Assembly (NCBI RefSeq): GCF_012932425.1
Contig: NZ_JAAIII010000004.1
Location: 124,001 to 188,000 of the forward strand
Length of the DNA stretch: 64,000 nucleotides
Reading direction: 5' to 3'
From: Bifidobacterium oedipodis
GTDB lineage: Bacteria > Actinomycetota > Actinomycetes > Actinomycetales > Bifidobacteriaceae
The notes under the pieces were generated by a model that saw only the letters and a list, made by a program, of their open reading frames with translations, made no database searches and had not been told where the DNA came from. Below, one piece after another: positions 1 to 9,211 of the stretch (the first letter of the stretch is position 1; each line of letters starts with the position of its first letter). The translations under genes and the position numbers were made by a program.

Positions 1-946
1 CCACAAGGCCCAGCGAGGTGGCGTAGTTGTTGCGCCAGATGTTGCGGCCGTTGACCACACCGGCGAACAGCACGGTGCGTTCGGCAACGCCGTACTGCTC
101 CACGGCGGCCAGATTCTCTTCGCGGCCTTCGTTGAGGTCGAGGCCGATGCCGTCGAAGCCGAGCAGGTTCACGGTTTCGTATACGTCGGCGATGTGGCCG
201 AAGTAGGTGTTGAGCAGCACCTTGACGTTCTTCTTGGCGGGCAGGATCTTGGTGTAGAGCGTCTTGAAGAGCTCCACGTCGCCCGGCTCCTTGTCGAGCA
301 CGAGGTAGGGTTCGTCCAGCTGCACCCAGGCGGCACCGAGCTCGTTGAACTTGCCCAGCACTTCGGCGTAAACGGCGGCGACGGCGTTGACCAGTCCCTT
401 GTCAAACTCCAGTTCAGTGGCTTCGGGCGTGCGGGCGAGCTTGAGGAAGGTGTAGGGGCCGATGAACACCGGCTTGGTGTCGATGCCAAGCGCCTTGGCT
501 TCGGCGTACTCATCGAACGGCTTGGTGGAGTTGAGCTTGATCTCCTCGCCGGGTTCGACCTCGGGCACCAGATAGTGGTAGTTGGTGGTGAACCACTTCT
601 TCATCGGCAGGGCGGTCACGTCGCCGGCCTCGCCCTGATAGCCGCGGGCCATCGCGAACAGCGTGTCCTCCGGGGCCTCGAAAGCGAGACGCTCGTAGCG
701 CTTGGGAATCACATTCAGAAGGATCGCCGTATCCAGCATCTGATCGTAGTAGCTGAAGTCGTTGCTCGGGATTAGATCGATGCCGGCGGCCTGCTGCAGC
801 TTCCAGTGCTTGGCGCGCAGCTCCTTGGCGGTGGCCTTGACGGCGTCAAGGTCGTTGGCACCCTTCCAATATCCCTCGATGATCTTCTTCAGTTCGCGGT
901 TCTGACCGATGCGGGGAAACCCGGACACGGACGTGAATGTGGACAT
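1..946 (-). CDS. metE: Cobalamin-independent methionine synthase MetE, N-terminal part (3' end outside window)
   Basis: Transfers the methyl group of 5-methyltetrahydropteroyltri-L-glutamate to homocysteine, the last step of methionine synthesis, in the cytoplasm. The visible ~315 residues begin [20 protein letters not shown] and match the N-terminal (alpha/beta barrel) half of the family; the catalytic zinc-binding C-terminal half lies before base 1. The ATG at 946 is preceded by a strong GGAGG (951-955) four bases upstream, so the start is secure. Family length is about 750-770 aa, so a little under half is present. The gene is transcribed away from the two-component locus and has only 88 bp of upstream space before the end of the next gene. 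No B12 riboswitch or S-box was recognised in that gap. Confidence 0.95.
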   Translation of the reverse strand, partial: MSTFTSVSGFPRIGQNRELKKIIEGYWKGANDLDAVKATAKELRAKHWKLQQAAGIDLIPSNDFSYYDQMLDTAILLNVIPKRYERLAFEAPEDTLFAMARGYQGEAGDVTALPMKKWFTTNYHYLVPEVEPGEEIKLNSTKPFDEYAEAKALGIDTKPVFIGPYTFLKLARTPEATELEFDKGLVNAVAAVYAEVLGKFNELGAAWVQLDEPYLVLDKEPGDVELFKTLYTKILPAKKNVKVLLNTYFGHIADVYETVNLLGFDGIGLDLNEGREENLAAVEQYGVAERTVLFAGVVNGRNIWRNNYATSLGLV

Positions 947-995
947 GAATCCTCCATGAATAAGCAGTCTTGACGCCAAAAGCCTATCAAACGAT

Positions 996-1008
996 GCGGC
1001 TAGGCCGC
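996..1008 (-). terminator. Short GC hairpin between the 1035-1487 gene and metE
   Basis: A 5-bp GC stem (GCGGC/GCCGC) with a 3-nt loop lies 27 bp past the stop of the small membrane protein. On the minus strand it is followed by ATCGTTTG, which is only a weak U-tract. It may be a modest terminator separating that gene from metE. The gap (947-1034) is otherwise unremarkable. Confidence 0.3.
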
Positions 1009-1034
1009 CCATAAGTGTTCGCTGGGTGTCGTTA

Positions 1035-1487
1035 TCAGGAGAATTTATAGCGTTTGCCGCCATCGGCAAACACAATGCAGGGCAAGCATATCAGCGACAC
1101 CATCAGAGCGCATAAAGCACCCCATGCCAGTAGACAATTTACGGGTGGATGCACGGTACCGTGTCTGCTGTATAAATCGGGGAGCATCAGCCAATCAGGA
1201 CGCCTTAGCAGCCCAATCATCGACCCCACTAACACGATCATAAGGGAGCAGGCGATACCAACACGGAACCACGCCGCATAATGTTCGGCAAATCGCAGCA
1301 TGGTCAGTGCAGGAAGCGTCGGCACGATAATCACGGTCAGGAATGGAAACACTTCGGCGATATTCCATATGCCCGTCAAAAGGTAATCGCCACTCGGCTT
1401 AACAAGCCACAGCACAATGTTGATGGCAAGTGCCGCCACGGCCACCCCGCAGCATATTCCGAACGAAAGCCGACACTTTTGCTGCAT
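1035..1487 (-). CDS. Small four-helix membrane protein next to two-component locus 1
   Basis: Not recognised as a named family. The ~150-aa product has four predicted membrane segments (about residues 8-29, 43-62, 74-93 and 119-141), with a loop around [13 protein letters not shown] before the last helix and a short basic C-terminus. The start is taken at the second of two adjacent ATGs (1487) because GGGAGG at 1493-1498 gives a good spacing there. The gene follows the histidine kinase by about 105 bp on the same strand and may be co-transcribed. A membrane protein beside a receiver/kinase pair also occurs at the two other paralogous loci in this window. A target or an immunity-type partner is therefore possible, but this is inference. 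Confidence 0.7.
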   Translation of the reverse strand: MQQKCRLSFGICCGVAVAALAINIVLWLVKPSGDYLLTGIWNIAEVFPFLTVIIVPTLPALTMLRFAEHYAAWFRVGIACSLMIVLVGSMIGLLRRPDWLMLPDLYSRHGTVHPPVNCLLAWGALCALMVSLICLPCIVFADGGKRYKFS

Positions 1488-1592
1488 CATCGCCTCCCTG
1501 CGTTTGGCTGTTGTATTGACCATGATGCACGTCGGTGACAAGCCGCACAATCGCGAATGATACAAAATAATCCATTGTTTTGCTGATTCACG

Positions 1593-2717
1593 TTATCGAG
1601 GAATCGTTATGGCAACCACCCAGACGCCTTGTTGCTCATGGTACTGCATCTCGCCGCCCAACTCTGTAATCAGCAGCTCATGCATATGCAAACCCTGTCC
1701 TCCGGTCAGTTCTGCTGCATTGGCATCCGACGCATCGGTGTCAGGCTGCTGAGCCGACACCGTGTTCACTTGCACGATGCGCAGCATCGTATCGTCGGCG
1801 GCGATGTGAAACGAATATTCGTCGTTGAGCGGATTGCAATGCTTGCGGATATTCGCTCCTAATTCTGCCAACAGCGACAGTGTTTCCGCTTCAGCAACAG
1901 GACTGCTCAATGTCATTGTCTGAGGCAGCGAAACATGTATCGCGCCAGTAAATCCCAGTACATGCAGTTCCCTATCCACATTCCTCAGCACCATGCCTAC
2001 GTTGTGCGTCAGATTCGTCTGGGACTCGGAGCATTGGGGAGCATTATTGCCATTCAGGGCTCGAATAATCGTATGCGTCTGCGCAAACGCCGCATGTGCC
2101 CGCTCACTGATTGAGGCAAGGGATGCACCGGCTGCCTCTTCACCGTTGTTCATCTGCATCATGTCTGCAATGGTGATGATGTAGGACAAATCATTGGATA
2201 CGGCATCATGGATGTGAGAAGCGATGATCATATTGCAGCGCAACTGCAGCGCACGTTCTTTCGTCTGCAACAGTTCCCGCTCAAGCGCCGCACGCGCGGC
2301 TCGTTCCCTCACCAGAAGCCATATCACGCCAGCGCTTGCGGCCATGGTTACACAAGCGATATTCGGCAGCATCAACATAACCGTGGAACCCATCACCATG
2401 GAGAACAGGCATTCCATGGCAACATTCATTGACCACAGCAACAGGGCCAGCCATAACGGCATACGGCAAAACAGCACAAACCAACCCAACAGCATTTCAC
2501 CAGCGAGGTATTGCCCATCGATGCCGTATCCCCACGCGCATATCCAATATGCCAGTACACTGAACAAGCCGCCTAAAGCTGTGCGATGAATCATCAGTAA
2601 TGTGCAGCCGATGCCAAGGAACATAGCAACCGGCAAGCCCCTCATCAGCACATCAGATTGATTGCACACCACCCGCACTATGTCAATGCCGAGCATGAGG
2701 ACGGGCAACAGCTTCAT
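1593..2717 (-). CDS. Sensor histidine kinase, HisKA_3 type (two-component locus 1)
   Basis: Membrane sensor kinase of ~374 aa. About five or six membrane helices fill residues 5-135 with very short loops, so the signal is probably membrane-embedded or a small molecule or peptide. A coiled linker (138-160) leads to the phosphoacceptor motif IIASHIHDAVSNDLSY with the histidine near residue 170. A C-terminal ATPase-like domain has N-box ELGANIRKH. The region where a D-x-G box is expected reads QVNTVSAQ, so the usual G1 aspartate is missing, as in the two paralogues here. The start is uncertain: ATG 2717 immediately precedes the first helix, but an in-frame TTG at 2798 overlaps the stop of the upstream regulator (TTGA) and could give coupled translation. 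Confidence 0.85.
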   Translation of the reverse strand: MKLLPVLMLGIDIVRVVCNQSDVLMRGLPVAMFLGIGCTLLMIHRTALGGLFSVLAYWICAWGYGIDGQYLAGEMLLGWFVLFCRMPLWLALLLWSMNVAMECLFSMVMGSTVMLMLPNIACVTMAASAGVIWLLVRERAARAALERELLQTKERALQLRCNMIIASHIHDAVSNDLSYIITIADMMQMNNGEEAAGASLASISERAHAAFAQTHTIIRALNGNNAPQCSESQTNLTHNVGMVLRNVDRELHVLGFTGAIHVSLPQTMTLSSPVAEAETLSLLAELGANIRKHCNPLNDEYSFHIAADDTMLRIVQVNTVSAQQPDTDASDANAAELTGGQGLHMHELLITELGGEMQYHEQQGVWVVAITIPR

Positions 2718-2794
2718 CGCCCCTGACGTATGCCAGTCTTCCGCGTTGGGCGTTGCCGCTTGCTGCTTTCCAATGTTCCGCGACACAGACAAGT

Positions 2795-3484
2795 TCAATG
2801 CTTGGCCCGCCCATCGGTGAGATATGATGCCACCATCTGCATGCGATTCGAGACACCCATTTTGCTGCAAATTCGCGCAAACCGATTGTTCACCGTTGCG
2901 GCAGAGAGATTCAATTCCCGCGCAATGCACTCTGATGTTTTGCCTTGCGCACACAACTCGATTAGTTGTTTTTCCTTTGCCGTTAGCGTATCTGTGGACT
3001 GTTGACGACGGGATAGGCGGCGAAAAGCCTGTTGAGCTGATTCAAACGGTATTCCGCAAACCGTCTGCCCCACACCGTTATTCAGCATCTGCCGTAATAC
3101 ACCTGCCATCACACCCGGATCGTCCTTGCCAACCAGTGCCTGTGCTCCGGCTTGGGCGAGCGGTTTTGCGTAATCCTCAAGCGGGAAAGCCGTTATCCCC
3201 ATAATCGGCGTATGACTGTCCCTGAGTCGGATTTCCTTCGTCAATGCCACACCATCGATATCTCCTAGTGACATGTCCACAATCACCGCGTCCACACTGT
3301 TTGCGGTGAACAGTTGCAAAGCCTGCTGAGGGCAACGAGCCGCCCACCGTATCCTGATATCTGGCATGGCATGGGTCAGGAACGAGGCAAGAGCGTTAAG
3401 CGCCCATGGGTCATTGTCGACGATGCCGATAGACGCCGAGACCTGTCGATTATGGTATGCGGCATCCGCTTGCTGGCCAGTCAT
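2795..3484 (-). CDS. NarL/LuxR-type response regulator (two-component locus 1)
   Basis: Cytoplasmic DNA-binding regulator of ~229 aa. The receiver domain (residues ~18-140) has the acidic pair in GIVDNDP, the phosphoacceptor aspartate in AVIVDMS (near residue 70), the conserved threonine in GITAF and the lysine in LVGKDD. The C-terminal LuxR helix-turn-helix starts at about residue 165 (LTAKEKQLIELCAQGKTSECIARELN). ATG 3484 has AGG eight bases upstream; ATG 3490, two codons earlier, sits too close to it. The gene precedes its kinase on the same strand and starts 19 bp after sixA, so sixA and the regulator may share a transcript. It is paralogous to the regulators at 43724 and 54306, notably in the IVDND and VDMS segments. 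Confidence 0.92.
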   Translation of the reverse strand: MTGQQADAAYHNRQVSASIGIVDNDPWALNALASFLTHAMPDIRIRWAARCPQQALQLFTANSVDAVIVDMSLGDIDGVALTKEIRLRDSHTPIMGITAFPLEDYAKPLAQAGAQALVGKDDPGVMAGVLRQMLNNGVGQTVCGIPFESAQQAFRRLSRRQQSTDTLTAKEKQLIELCAQGKTSECIARELNLSAATVNNRFARICSKMGVSNRMQMVASYLTDGRAKH

Positions 3485-3503
3485 GGGCATCGCCTGCCAA
3501 AAG

Positions 3504-4064
3504 TCAGTCGAAATCTTTGACGTTGATGACGGCCAGTACGTCGCCGCTGTGTACCTGCCATTCGGCGAACGGCTTGTTGGAACCGAGGATCACAATCGAT
3601 GCGGGAGAAAGTCCCAAATTCAGCAGATCGAGGCGCTCTGCATCGGAATCAGCGGAGGCAAGCCACTGGGCGCTGATCGACACAGTGGGCTCGTGCCCCA
3701 CAATCATGAACACGCGATCCTTGCTTTTGGTGTGAGACAATTCGTCGAATACCGATTGGACGCCGCCGTCATACAGGCTGACGCGGTAATCGACGATGGG
3801 GTCGTCGCCGAAGATTTTGAGCATACGATCCAAGGTCTGACGTGTGCGCACCGCAGTGGAGCAGGAGATACGCTCCGGCACCAAATTAAGTGATTCCAGC
3901 CCTTTGCCCACGATTTTTGCCTGCTTCAGGCCTTTGTCGGTGAGTTCGCGTTCACGGTCAGGCTTGTCGCCACCGAACGGTTCGGCCTTCGCATGGCGCA
4001 TGATCACAAGGATATGTTCGTATTTTTTGGCCGCCTTGGCGACCTTGCCCAGTTTGATGCCCAT
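3504..4064 (-). CDS. sixA: SixA-like phosphohistidine phosphatase (histidine phosphatase superfamily)
   Basis: Predicted cytoplasmic histidine phosphatase of 186 aa. The N-terminal catalytic RHG-type motif reads IMRHAKAEP, an arginine follows in the STAVRTRQT segment, and the second catalytic histidine lies in IVGHEPTV; this is the compact arrangement of the SixA branch. In E. coli SixA removes phosphate from phosphohistidine proteins; whether it acts on the adjacent kinase is unknown but suggestive from position. ATG 4064 has GAAGGGAG about eight bases upstream, so the longer upstream open frame is not needed. It lies between trmI (106 bp upstream) and the regulator of locus 1 (19 bp downstream), all on the minus strand. 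Confidence 0.85.
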   Translation of the reverse strand: MGIKLGKVAKAAKKYEHILVIMRHAKAEPFGGDKPDRERELTDKGLKQAKIVGKGLESLNLVPERISCSTAVRTRQTLDRMLKIFGDDPIVDYRVSLYDGGVQSVFDELSHTKSKDRVFMIVGHEPTVSISAQWLASADSDAERLDLLNLGLSPASIVILGSNKPFAEWQVHSGDVLAVINVKDFD

Positions 4065-4170
4065 GGCTATGGCTCCCTTCCGCCGAGCAACCCGGCGGCA
4101 TTCCGTATCAACACACCCAGTATAGCCGTCAAACAGCAGCCATATGGGTGTTCGAAGCACCTACGTTATT

Positions 4171-5256
4171 TCAGCAAGCGGTTTTGCCGTCGTCTCCCAG
4201 ACCCTGTTCCAGTGCACCGACCTGACGATCCAGGTCGCGTAGCACCTTGCGTAGCTTGTGATCGGAAATATCGCGTAATTCCAGTTCCTCAAGCTGTGCC
4301 TCGCGCTCCTCCGCGCTCAGCGAATCAACGTCGGTAACGGTGTCTTTGGTGGCGCGGTCGCGCTTCCTAAGCGCTTGGAAGCCTTCGGCCATGGCTCGTG
4401 CAACCACCAGGAAGCCGGTGTGCCCGATCATCTGGTGATCGGGGCGCACGGCCAACCCCTGCGCCTTCCAGGAGCGTTCGAGCGTCTCCTGAATATCCGG
4501 TTCGCTCCAGCAGCCGGCGGCGCGCAACGCTTCGGCAAGCCGGCTCATCTGGGTGGTGGTGGTCACATAGCACACCAGCACACCGCCGGGGACGATTACG
4601 CGATACGCCTGTTCGAGGCGGTTCCACGGGTCGAGCATATCCAGCATGATGCGGTCGAAATAGTGCTCAGGCAATGTAGCGGCCACCGAATCGAAATCGC
4701 CGGTTTTCAGATCCCACCATTGCGGTTTGTGTCCGTAATACAAGGTGGCGTTGGCTTCGGCGACTCGTGCAAAGTCGGGGCGCAGCTCGATGGTGGTCAG
4801 ATGCCCGCCCTCGCCCACGGCGTCCAACAGGTTCAGGCTCATCGCTCCGGAACCCGCACCCGATTCCAGCACGCGCATGCCGGAGCGAATGTCGCCGAGC
4901 TGGATGACCTGGGCAATATCCTTGGGATACATGATCTGTGCGCCGCGTGGCATCGACAGTACATAGTCGGCCAGTCGCGGGCGCATCACGCACCATTCCC
5001 ATCCACCGATAGCACGTGTGCCCTTCCAAGGCTTGTTGCGATCCTTATCTGGGTAGGTCTGGTTGATCTGGTCCTCACGCTTGGCATGCACAGTGACTAC
5101 CACGCTGCCTTCGGGCTTGCCGATCACATCATCGTGCAGGATGATGCCGTGGCCCGTTTGCGTCACACCGCCTGCCACCAGTTGCTCAGTGATCTTTTTG
5201 CCTTTGCGGTCGGTAAACTGGACCTTCTCCCCCGCGCTCAGCACGCCACGCCTCAT
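4171..5256 (-). CDS. trmI: tRNA (adenine-58-N1)-methyltransferase TrmI
   Basis: S-adenosylmethionine-dependent enzyme making m1A58 in the T-loop of tRNAs, normally as a homotetramer. The 361-aa product begins MRRGVLSAGEKVQFTDRKGK, an N-terminal beta domain, followed by the Rossmann methyltransferase core. Motif I reads VLESGAGSGAMSLNLL and the acidic motif IV region DRIMLDMLDPWN. The C-terminal tail (~residues 300-361) is charged and coiled-coil-like, longer than in the Thermus enzyme. AAGGAG six to seven bases before ATG 5256 fixes the start. In many actinobacteria trmI sits near proteasome genes; here no such genes are visible and the neighbours are sixA and a divergent brnQ. Confidence 0.93.
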   Translation of the reverse strand: MRRGVLSAGEKVQFTDRKGKKITEQLVAGGVTQTGHGIILHDDVIGKPEGSVVVTVHAKREDQINQTYPDKDRNKPWKGTRAIGGWEWCVMRPRLADYVLSMPRGAQIMYPKDIAQVIQLGDIRSGMRVLESGAGSGAMSLNLLDAVGEGGHLTTIELRPDFARVAEANATLYYGHKPQWWDLKTGDFDSVAATLPEHYFDRIMLDMLDPWNRLEQAYRVIVPGGVLVCYVTTTTQMSRLAEALRAAGCWSEPDIQETLERSWKAQGLAVRPDHQMIGHTGFLVVARAMAEGFQALRKRDRATKDTVTDVDSLSAEEREAQLEELELRDISDHKLRKVLRDLDRQVGALEQGLGDDGKTAC

Positions 5257-5389
5257 AGCACTCTCCTTGACTCCAAGTCATTATCCGTTTGAGAGCGTAG
5301 CGAAGAATGCGCGCTGCGCCAAATTTGCTGCAGTATAAAACTCCGCCCTGTGTTGACCAAGCCGGATATGCCCTGCACAATATGGGATT

Positions 5390-6853
5390 GTGAGCAGTGT
5401 TTTTCGTACCCGCAGCAAAACAATCCGCAACAACGACGCAGGCGATGCTGTCGATGGCTCTTCGTCGCATCATGGCTCCGCAGTGACGTTGACACCCCGC
5501 AATCGCGTGTTGATGACGGTGACGTTCTTCTCGATGTTCTTTGGTGCGGGCAATCTCATCTTCCCCGCATTCGTGGGCGCGCAGGCCGGAATCGCCACGC
5601 CGGCCGCGGCGCTCGGATTCATCGTTTCCGCGGTTGGTCTGCCGGTATTGGGCGTGCTCGCGGTTTCCAGTGCCGGCGGTTTCGAGCAGTTGGCAAATCG
5701 CGTGTCACAACGCTTCTCCCTGGTATTGGGCTTGGCGATTATTCTGACCATTGGCCCCTGCTTCGCGATTCCACGTACGGCCACCACCTCGTTTGAAATG
5801 GCCGTGGTGCCGTTCTCATCCGGTACCGGCATTCCCACGTGGGTCTGGCAACTGGCCTATTCGCTGCTGTTCTTCGCACTGTCGTATGTGGTGGCGCAGC
5901 ATCCTGAGAAACTATCGAATGCGTTAGGCAAGGTGATGGGACCGCTGCTCATCGCCCTGATTGTGGTGTTGTTCATCTCCTGCGTCGCTATCGGCGGCTC
6001 GAGCCCGACTGCACCGATGGGCGATTATGGCGACAACCAGATGGCGCGCGGTTTTCTGGACGGTTACCAGACCATGGATCTGCTGGCCGCATTGTATTTC
6101 GGCATTGTGATTTCCGTGAACATCAGTCAGCTTGGCGTCGATTCGCCGGCACAGAACCGTCGTGAAACCGGCTATGCCGGCCTAGGCACGGGCGTGCTGT
6201 TGGTGGTGATCTATGCGGCGCTATCGTATGTGGGCGTGGTTTCCGGCTCAATCACAACCGTCGATCCTGCGCACGATACCGGCGCGACCGTGCTCACGAA
6301 CTTGACGCAAACCATGTTCGGACCGGTGGGCACCGCATTCGTCGGTCTGGTGTTCATCATCGCCTGTTTCAACGTGTGCACCGGTCTGATTTCGACCTGT
6401 GGCACGTATTTCCAACGTCACTTTCCGCGAATGGCGGGCCTGCGCATGACCTACCGCATATGGAGCGCAGTATTCGCCGTGTTCAGTTTCGTGGTGTCAA
6501 ACGCCGGTCTGTCCGCAATCATCAAAGTGTCAGTGCCGGTACTCGCTGCTTTGTACCCGATTGCCATCACGCTGGTGGCTCTTGCCTTGGTGCATCGCGT
6601 GTTCTCGGTGCATTTCCCGCGCGTGTACTTCTGGACGGTACTGTGCGTGGGTCTGACGGCGCTCTTGGATTGCATTGCCAGTTTGGCCGACGTATTCGGC
6701 GGCTCACTGCCTTGGCTTGATACAGCTCTGGCCTATTTGCCACTGCATCAGTTCCAGCTTGGCTGGCTGCTGCCTGCCGTCATCGGTTTGATTATCGGCA
6801 TAGTGCACAGCCGTATCTCGCCTATGCCGAACACAGTCGGCATGGCGGAATAA
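5390..6853 (+). CDS. brnQ: Branched-chain amino acid carrier, BrnQ/LIVCS family
   Basis: Cation-coupled importer of leucine, isoleucine and valine in the cytoplasmic membrane. The 487-aa sequence has the family hallmark near the first helix (FFSMFFGAGNLIFPAFVG) and about twelve membrane segments, close to the usual family length. The N-terminal ~35 residues are hydrophilic and serine-rich before the first helix, so the GTG start at 5390 is uncertain; no clear ribosome-binding site is seen and a start slightly downstream is possible. It diverges from trmI and converges with the ABC ATPase at 6872, leaving only 18 bp between stops and no obvious hairpin. Confidence 0.88.
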   Translation: MSSVFRTRSKTIRNNDAGDAVDGSSSHHGSAVTLTPRNRVLMTVTFFSMFFGAGNLIFPAFVGAQAGIATPAAALGFIVSAVGLPVLGVLAVSSAGGFEQLANRVSQRFSLVLGLAIILTIGPCFAIPRTATTSFEMAVVPFSSGTGIPTWVWQLAYSLLFFALSYVVAQHPEKLSNALGKVMGPLLIALIVVLFISCVAIGGSSPTAPMGDYGDNQMARGFLDGYQTMDLLAALYFGIVISVNISQLGVDSPAQNRRETGYAGLGTGVLLVVIYAALSYVGVVSGSITTVDPAHDTGATVLTNLTQTMFGPVGTAFVGLVFIIACFNVCTGLISTCGTYFQRHFPRMAGLRMTYRIWSAVFAVFSFVVSNAGLSAIIKVSVPVLAALYPIAITLVALALVHRVFSVHFPRVYFWTVLCVGLTALLDCIASLADVFGGSLPWLDTALAYLPLHQFQLGWLLPAVIGLIIGIVHSRISPMPNTVGMAE

Positions 6854-6871
6854 CGCAACGGTTTATCGACG

Positions 6872-7720
6872 TCAGACTGCGAACGCGGACCAGCGTCCGT
6901 GGGCGTGCTCCACGGCGATGGGCATGCCGAACAATTCGGAAAGTCGTTCGTCGGTCAGGCCTTCTTCAAGCGGACCGGTATAGATGATGGTGCCGGCGGA
7001 AGGATTGCCCATGGCATCCAAGCCTTCGCTGGTGGCGTCCTCAGCGGAAACCGGCTTGCGGCCCATAATGGCGATATGGTCGAATCCGGCCGGAATCTCC
7101 TCAAGCCTGTGCGTGACCAATACCACGGCGCGTTCGGAGTTCTCCTCGCCGATACGGCTTAATGTGCGCATTACCTGTTCACGTCCGCCCAGGTCGAGAC
7201 CTGTTGTGGGCTCGTCCATAATCAGCAGTTCGGGGTCGCCCATCAGCGCGCGGGCGATAAGCACTCGGGTGCGTTCGCCCTCGGACAGTCGCCACATCTG
7301 TTTGCCTTCAAGGTAGCCGACGCGAAAATCGCGCAGCAGGCCGCGCGCACGCTCGTATTCCTCATCGGTATAGGTGTCGCGCCACCGGCCCGTCACAGCA
7401 GACAGACCGGTGACCACGGCATCAAGCGGATCCTCGAATTCGGGGAATTGACGACCCAAGTCGGCCGAGGCGAGACCGATGCGCGTGCGCAGCTTGAACA
7501 CGTCATATTTGCCAAGCTGGTGCCCCAGGATGAACACCTTACCTTCGGAGGGGAAGGTGCGGGTTGCCAGCATGCCCACGGCAGTGGATTTGCCGATGCC
7601 GTTCGGTCCGAACAGCACCCAGCGCTCCCCTGCGCGTATCGTCAGGTTCACGTCGGTGATGATGACGCGACGGTTGCGACGAAATTCGACATGGTCAAGC
7701 TGCAGCACGGTTTGGGTCAT
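6872..7720 (-). CDS. Stand-alone ABC transporter ATP-binding protein
   Basis: Single nucleotide-binding domain of 282 aa with Walker A GPNGIGKST (near residue 39), ABC signature LSEGERTRV, Walker B LLIMDEPTTGLDLGG and switch histidine VLVTHRLEEIP. No permease gene is adjacent: glgA is upstream (23 bp between them, same strand) and brnQ is convergent. The substrate cannot be inferred. This architecture resembles actinobacterial orphan ATPases of the ModF/YlmA-like type, which may act with a distant permease or in a non-transport role. The ~45 residues after the switch region (AEDATSEGLDAMGNPSAGT) are less conserved and may be a small C-terminal regulatory segment. Confidence 0.85.
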   Translation of the reverse strand: MTQTVLQLDHVEFRRNRRVIITDVNLTIRAGERWVLFGPNGIGKSTAVGMLATRTFPSEGKVFILGHQLGKYDVFKLRTRIGLASADLGRQFPEFEDPLDAVVTGLSAVTGRWRDTYTDEEYERARGLLRDFRVGYLEGKQMWRLSEGERTRVLIARALMGDPELLIMDEPTTGLDLGGREQVMRTLSRIGEENSERAVVLVTHRLEEIPAGFDHIAIMGRKPVSAEDATSEGLDAMGNPSAGTIIYTGPLEEGLTDERLSELFGMPIAVEHAHGRWSAFAV

Positions 7721-7743
7721 GATGATATTCCTATGGTTACTGG

Positions 7744-8991
7744 TTACTTCTGTTCAGCGAGCACGGATTCGTATACGGCTACGGTCTGATCGGCGATGGA
7801 CTCCCAGCTGAAGTGGTCGCGGGCGCGCTCATAGCCTGCCTGGCCCATCTTCTTGGCGAGTTCAGGGTCGGCCATGATCTTATTGATTGCATCGGCCATG
7901 TCGTGCACGAATTTGTCCGGATTGGTGGGGGTGCCGGTGCCGTCGTGCAGCTGATCGATGGGCACGAGGTAGCCGGTTTCGCCGTCGACCACGACCTCAG
8001 GGATGCCGCCGGTGGCGGAGGCGACAACCGGCAGGCTGCAGGCCATGGCCTCAAGGTTGACGATACCGAGCGGCTCGTAGATGCTCGGGCAGATGAAGGC
8101 GTCGCAGCCATGTTCCAGAGCGTTGAGCTCGGGCTTGGGCAGCATTTCCTCGATCCAGATGATATTGCCGCGCTCTTCGTCAAGTTTGGCGAAGGCCGTC
8201 TTGACTTCTTCCATGATTTCAGGGGTGTCAGGAGCACCAGCGCACAGCACGATCTGGATGCCGGGATCAACGAAATGCAGCGCCTGCAACAGGTACGGCA
8301 GACCCTTCTGACGGGTGATGCGGCCGACGAACAGCAGCGTGGGCTTGGAGCGGTCGATATTGTAGCGTTCGAATACCTTCCAGCCCGGATCATCATCGGC
8401 CGGGGTGGCGAAGTCGTCCATGGTGATGCCGTTGTGCACCACAACCACCTTGTCGGGGTCGACATTCGGGTAGGCGGCGAGAATGTCCTCGCGCATGCCT
8501 GCGGAGACGGCAATCACACGATCGGCATGCTCATAGGCGTCCTTTTCCGCCCAAGAGCTCAGATTGTAACCGCCGCCAAGCTGCTCGCGCTTCCAAGGGC
8601 GGAAGGGCTCGAGCGAATGCGCGGTGACGACCAGCGGGGTGCCGTGCAGCATTTTGGCGAGATAGCCGGCCAAGCAAGCGTACCAGGTGTGCACGTGCAC
8701 CAGATCGGCGTCCACGTCATTGGCGATTTGCAAATCCACGCCGAAGGTTTTCAAAGCACCGTTGGCGTTCGCAAGTTCGGCTGGCGTATCGTATCCCACC
8801 AGGTTCAGGGAACCCTTGGCTTCGGCGGCATTGGGGATTGCGGGCTTGTCCGCGTCGGTGCGCGGGCCGTCAAAGGCGCGTACCGTCACATCGATGCGTT
8901 CAGCCAGAACCTTGGACAGTTCCTCGGCATGCACGCCGGCACCGCCGTACACCTTCGGCGGGTATTCACGGGTCAGGATATCAACCTTCAT
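7744..8991 (-). CDS. glgA: Glycogen synthase, actinobacterial (GT4) type
   Basis: Glycosyltransferase of 415 aa with a GT-B fold; the N-terminus MKVDILTREYPPKVYGGAGV carries the nucleotide-sugar glycine motif. The C-terminal domain has the GT4 E-x7-E region (YEPLGIVNLEAMACSLPVV). This subgroup is annotated as glycogen synthase in corynebacteria and bifidobacteria; in mycobacteria its homologue (GlgM) makes alpha-maltose-1-phosphate from ADP-glucose, so the exact reaction here is open. Enzymes of this pathway act in the cytoplasm. AGAGGTGACCA precedes ATG 8991. The gene may be co-transcribed with the ATPase 23 bp downstream. Confidence 0.9.
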   Translation of the reverse strand: MKVDILTREYPPKVYGGAGVHAEELSKVLAERIDVTVRAFDGPRTDADKPAIPNAAEAKGSLNLVGYDTPAELANANGALKTFGVDLQIANDVDADLVHVHTWYACLAGYLAKMLHGTPLVVTAHSLEPFRPWKREQLGGGYNLSSWAEKDAYEHADRVIAVSAGMREDILAAYPNVDPDKVVVVHNGITMDDFATPADDDPGWKVFERYNIDRSKPTLLFVGRITRQKGLPYLLQALHFVDPGIQIVLCAGAPDTPEIMEEVKTAFAKLDEERGNIIWIEEMLPKPELNALEHGCDAFICPSIYEPLGIVNLEAMACSLPVVASATGGIPEVVVDGETGYLVPIDQLHDGTGTPTNPDKFVHDMADAINKIMADPELAKKMGQAGYERARDHFSWESIADQTVAVYESVLAEQK

Positions 8992-9058
8992 TGGTCACCT
9001 CTCATTGGTTGCCTATACAACACCACCTACTTTAGGCCATGAATGCCGCAAAACGCAC

Positions 9059-9093
9059 AACCCGCCTGTTCGTGTTTCGCAAACAGGCGGGTT
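9059..9093 (-). terminator. Perfect 12-bp inverted repeat, terminator of the 9212-9685 gene
   Basis: AACCCGCCTGTT and AACAGGCGGGTT are perfect complements separated by an 11-nt loop. On the minus strand the hairpin is followed by TGTGCGTTTTGC. It lies between the stop of the small membrane protein and the upstream region of glgA, so it probably ends the former transcript. Confidence 0.7.
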
Positions 9094-9132
9094 GTGAGAT
9101 TGGTTTTACTATACGGTTGGCTCCGCCGGCAC

Positions 9133-9200
9133 GGCAGCCCACCGGGCTGCCTCTACGATCGGCTCGCGCGGCTGGCTTATGCAATTCCTGAAGGAATTGC
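9133..9200. other. Two additional perfect hairpins in the 9094-9211 gap
   Basis: GGCAGCCC/GGGCTGCC with a 3-nt loop (9133-9151) and GCAATTCC/GGAATTGC with a 4-nt TGAA loop (9181-9200) lie in the 118 bp following the small membrane protein gene. Neither has an adjacent U-tract. They may be part of a structured 3' region or a decayed intergenic repeat. No coding potential is convincing here. Confidence 0.4.
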
Positions 9201-9211
9201 GTCCGGCCGCA

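Noticed and set aside
947-1034. Riboswitch upstream of metE
   Set aside because: Gap of 88 bp is too short for a cobalamin or SAM riboswitch and has no recognised core; only a small hairpin is present.
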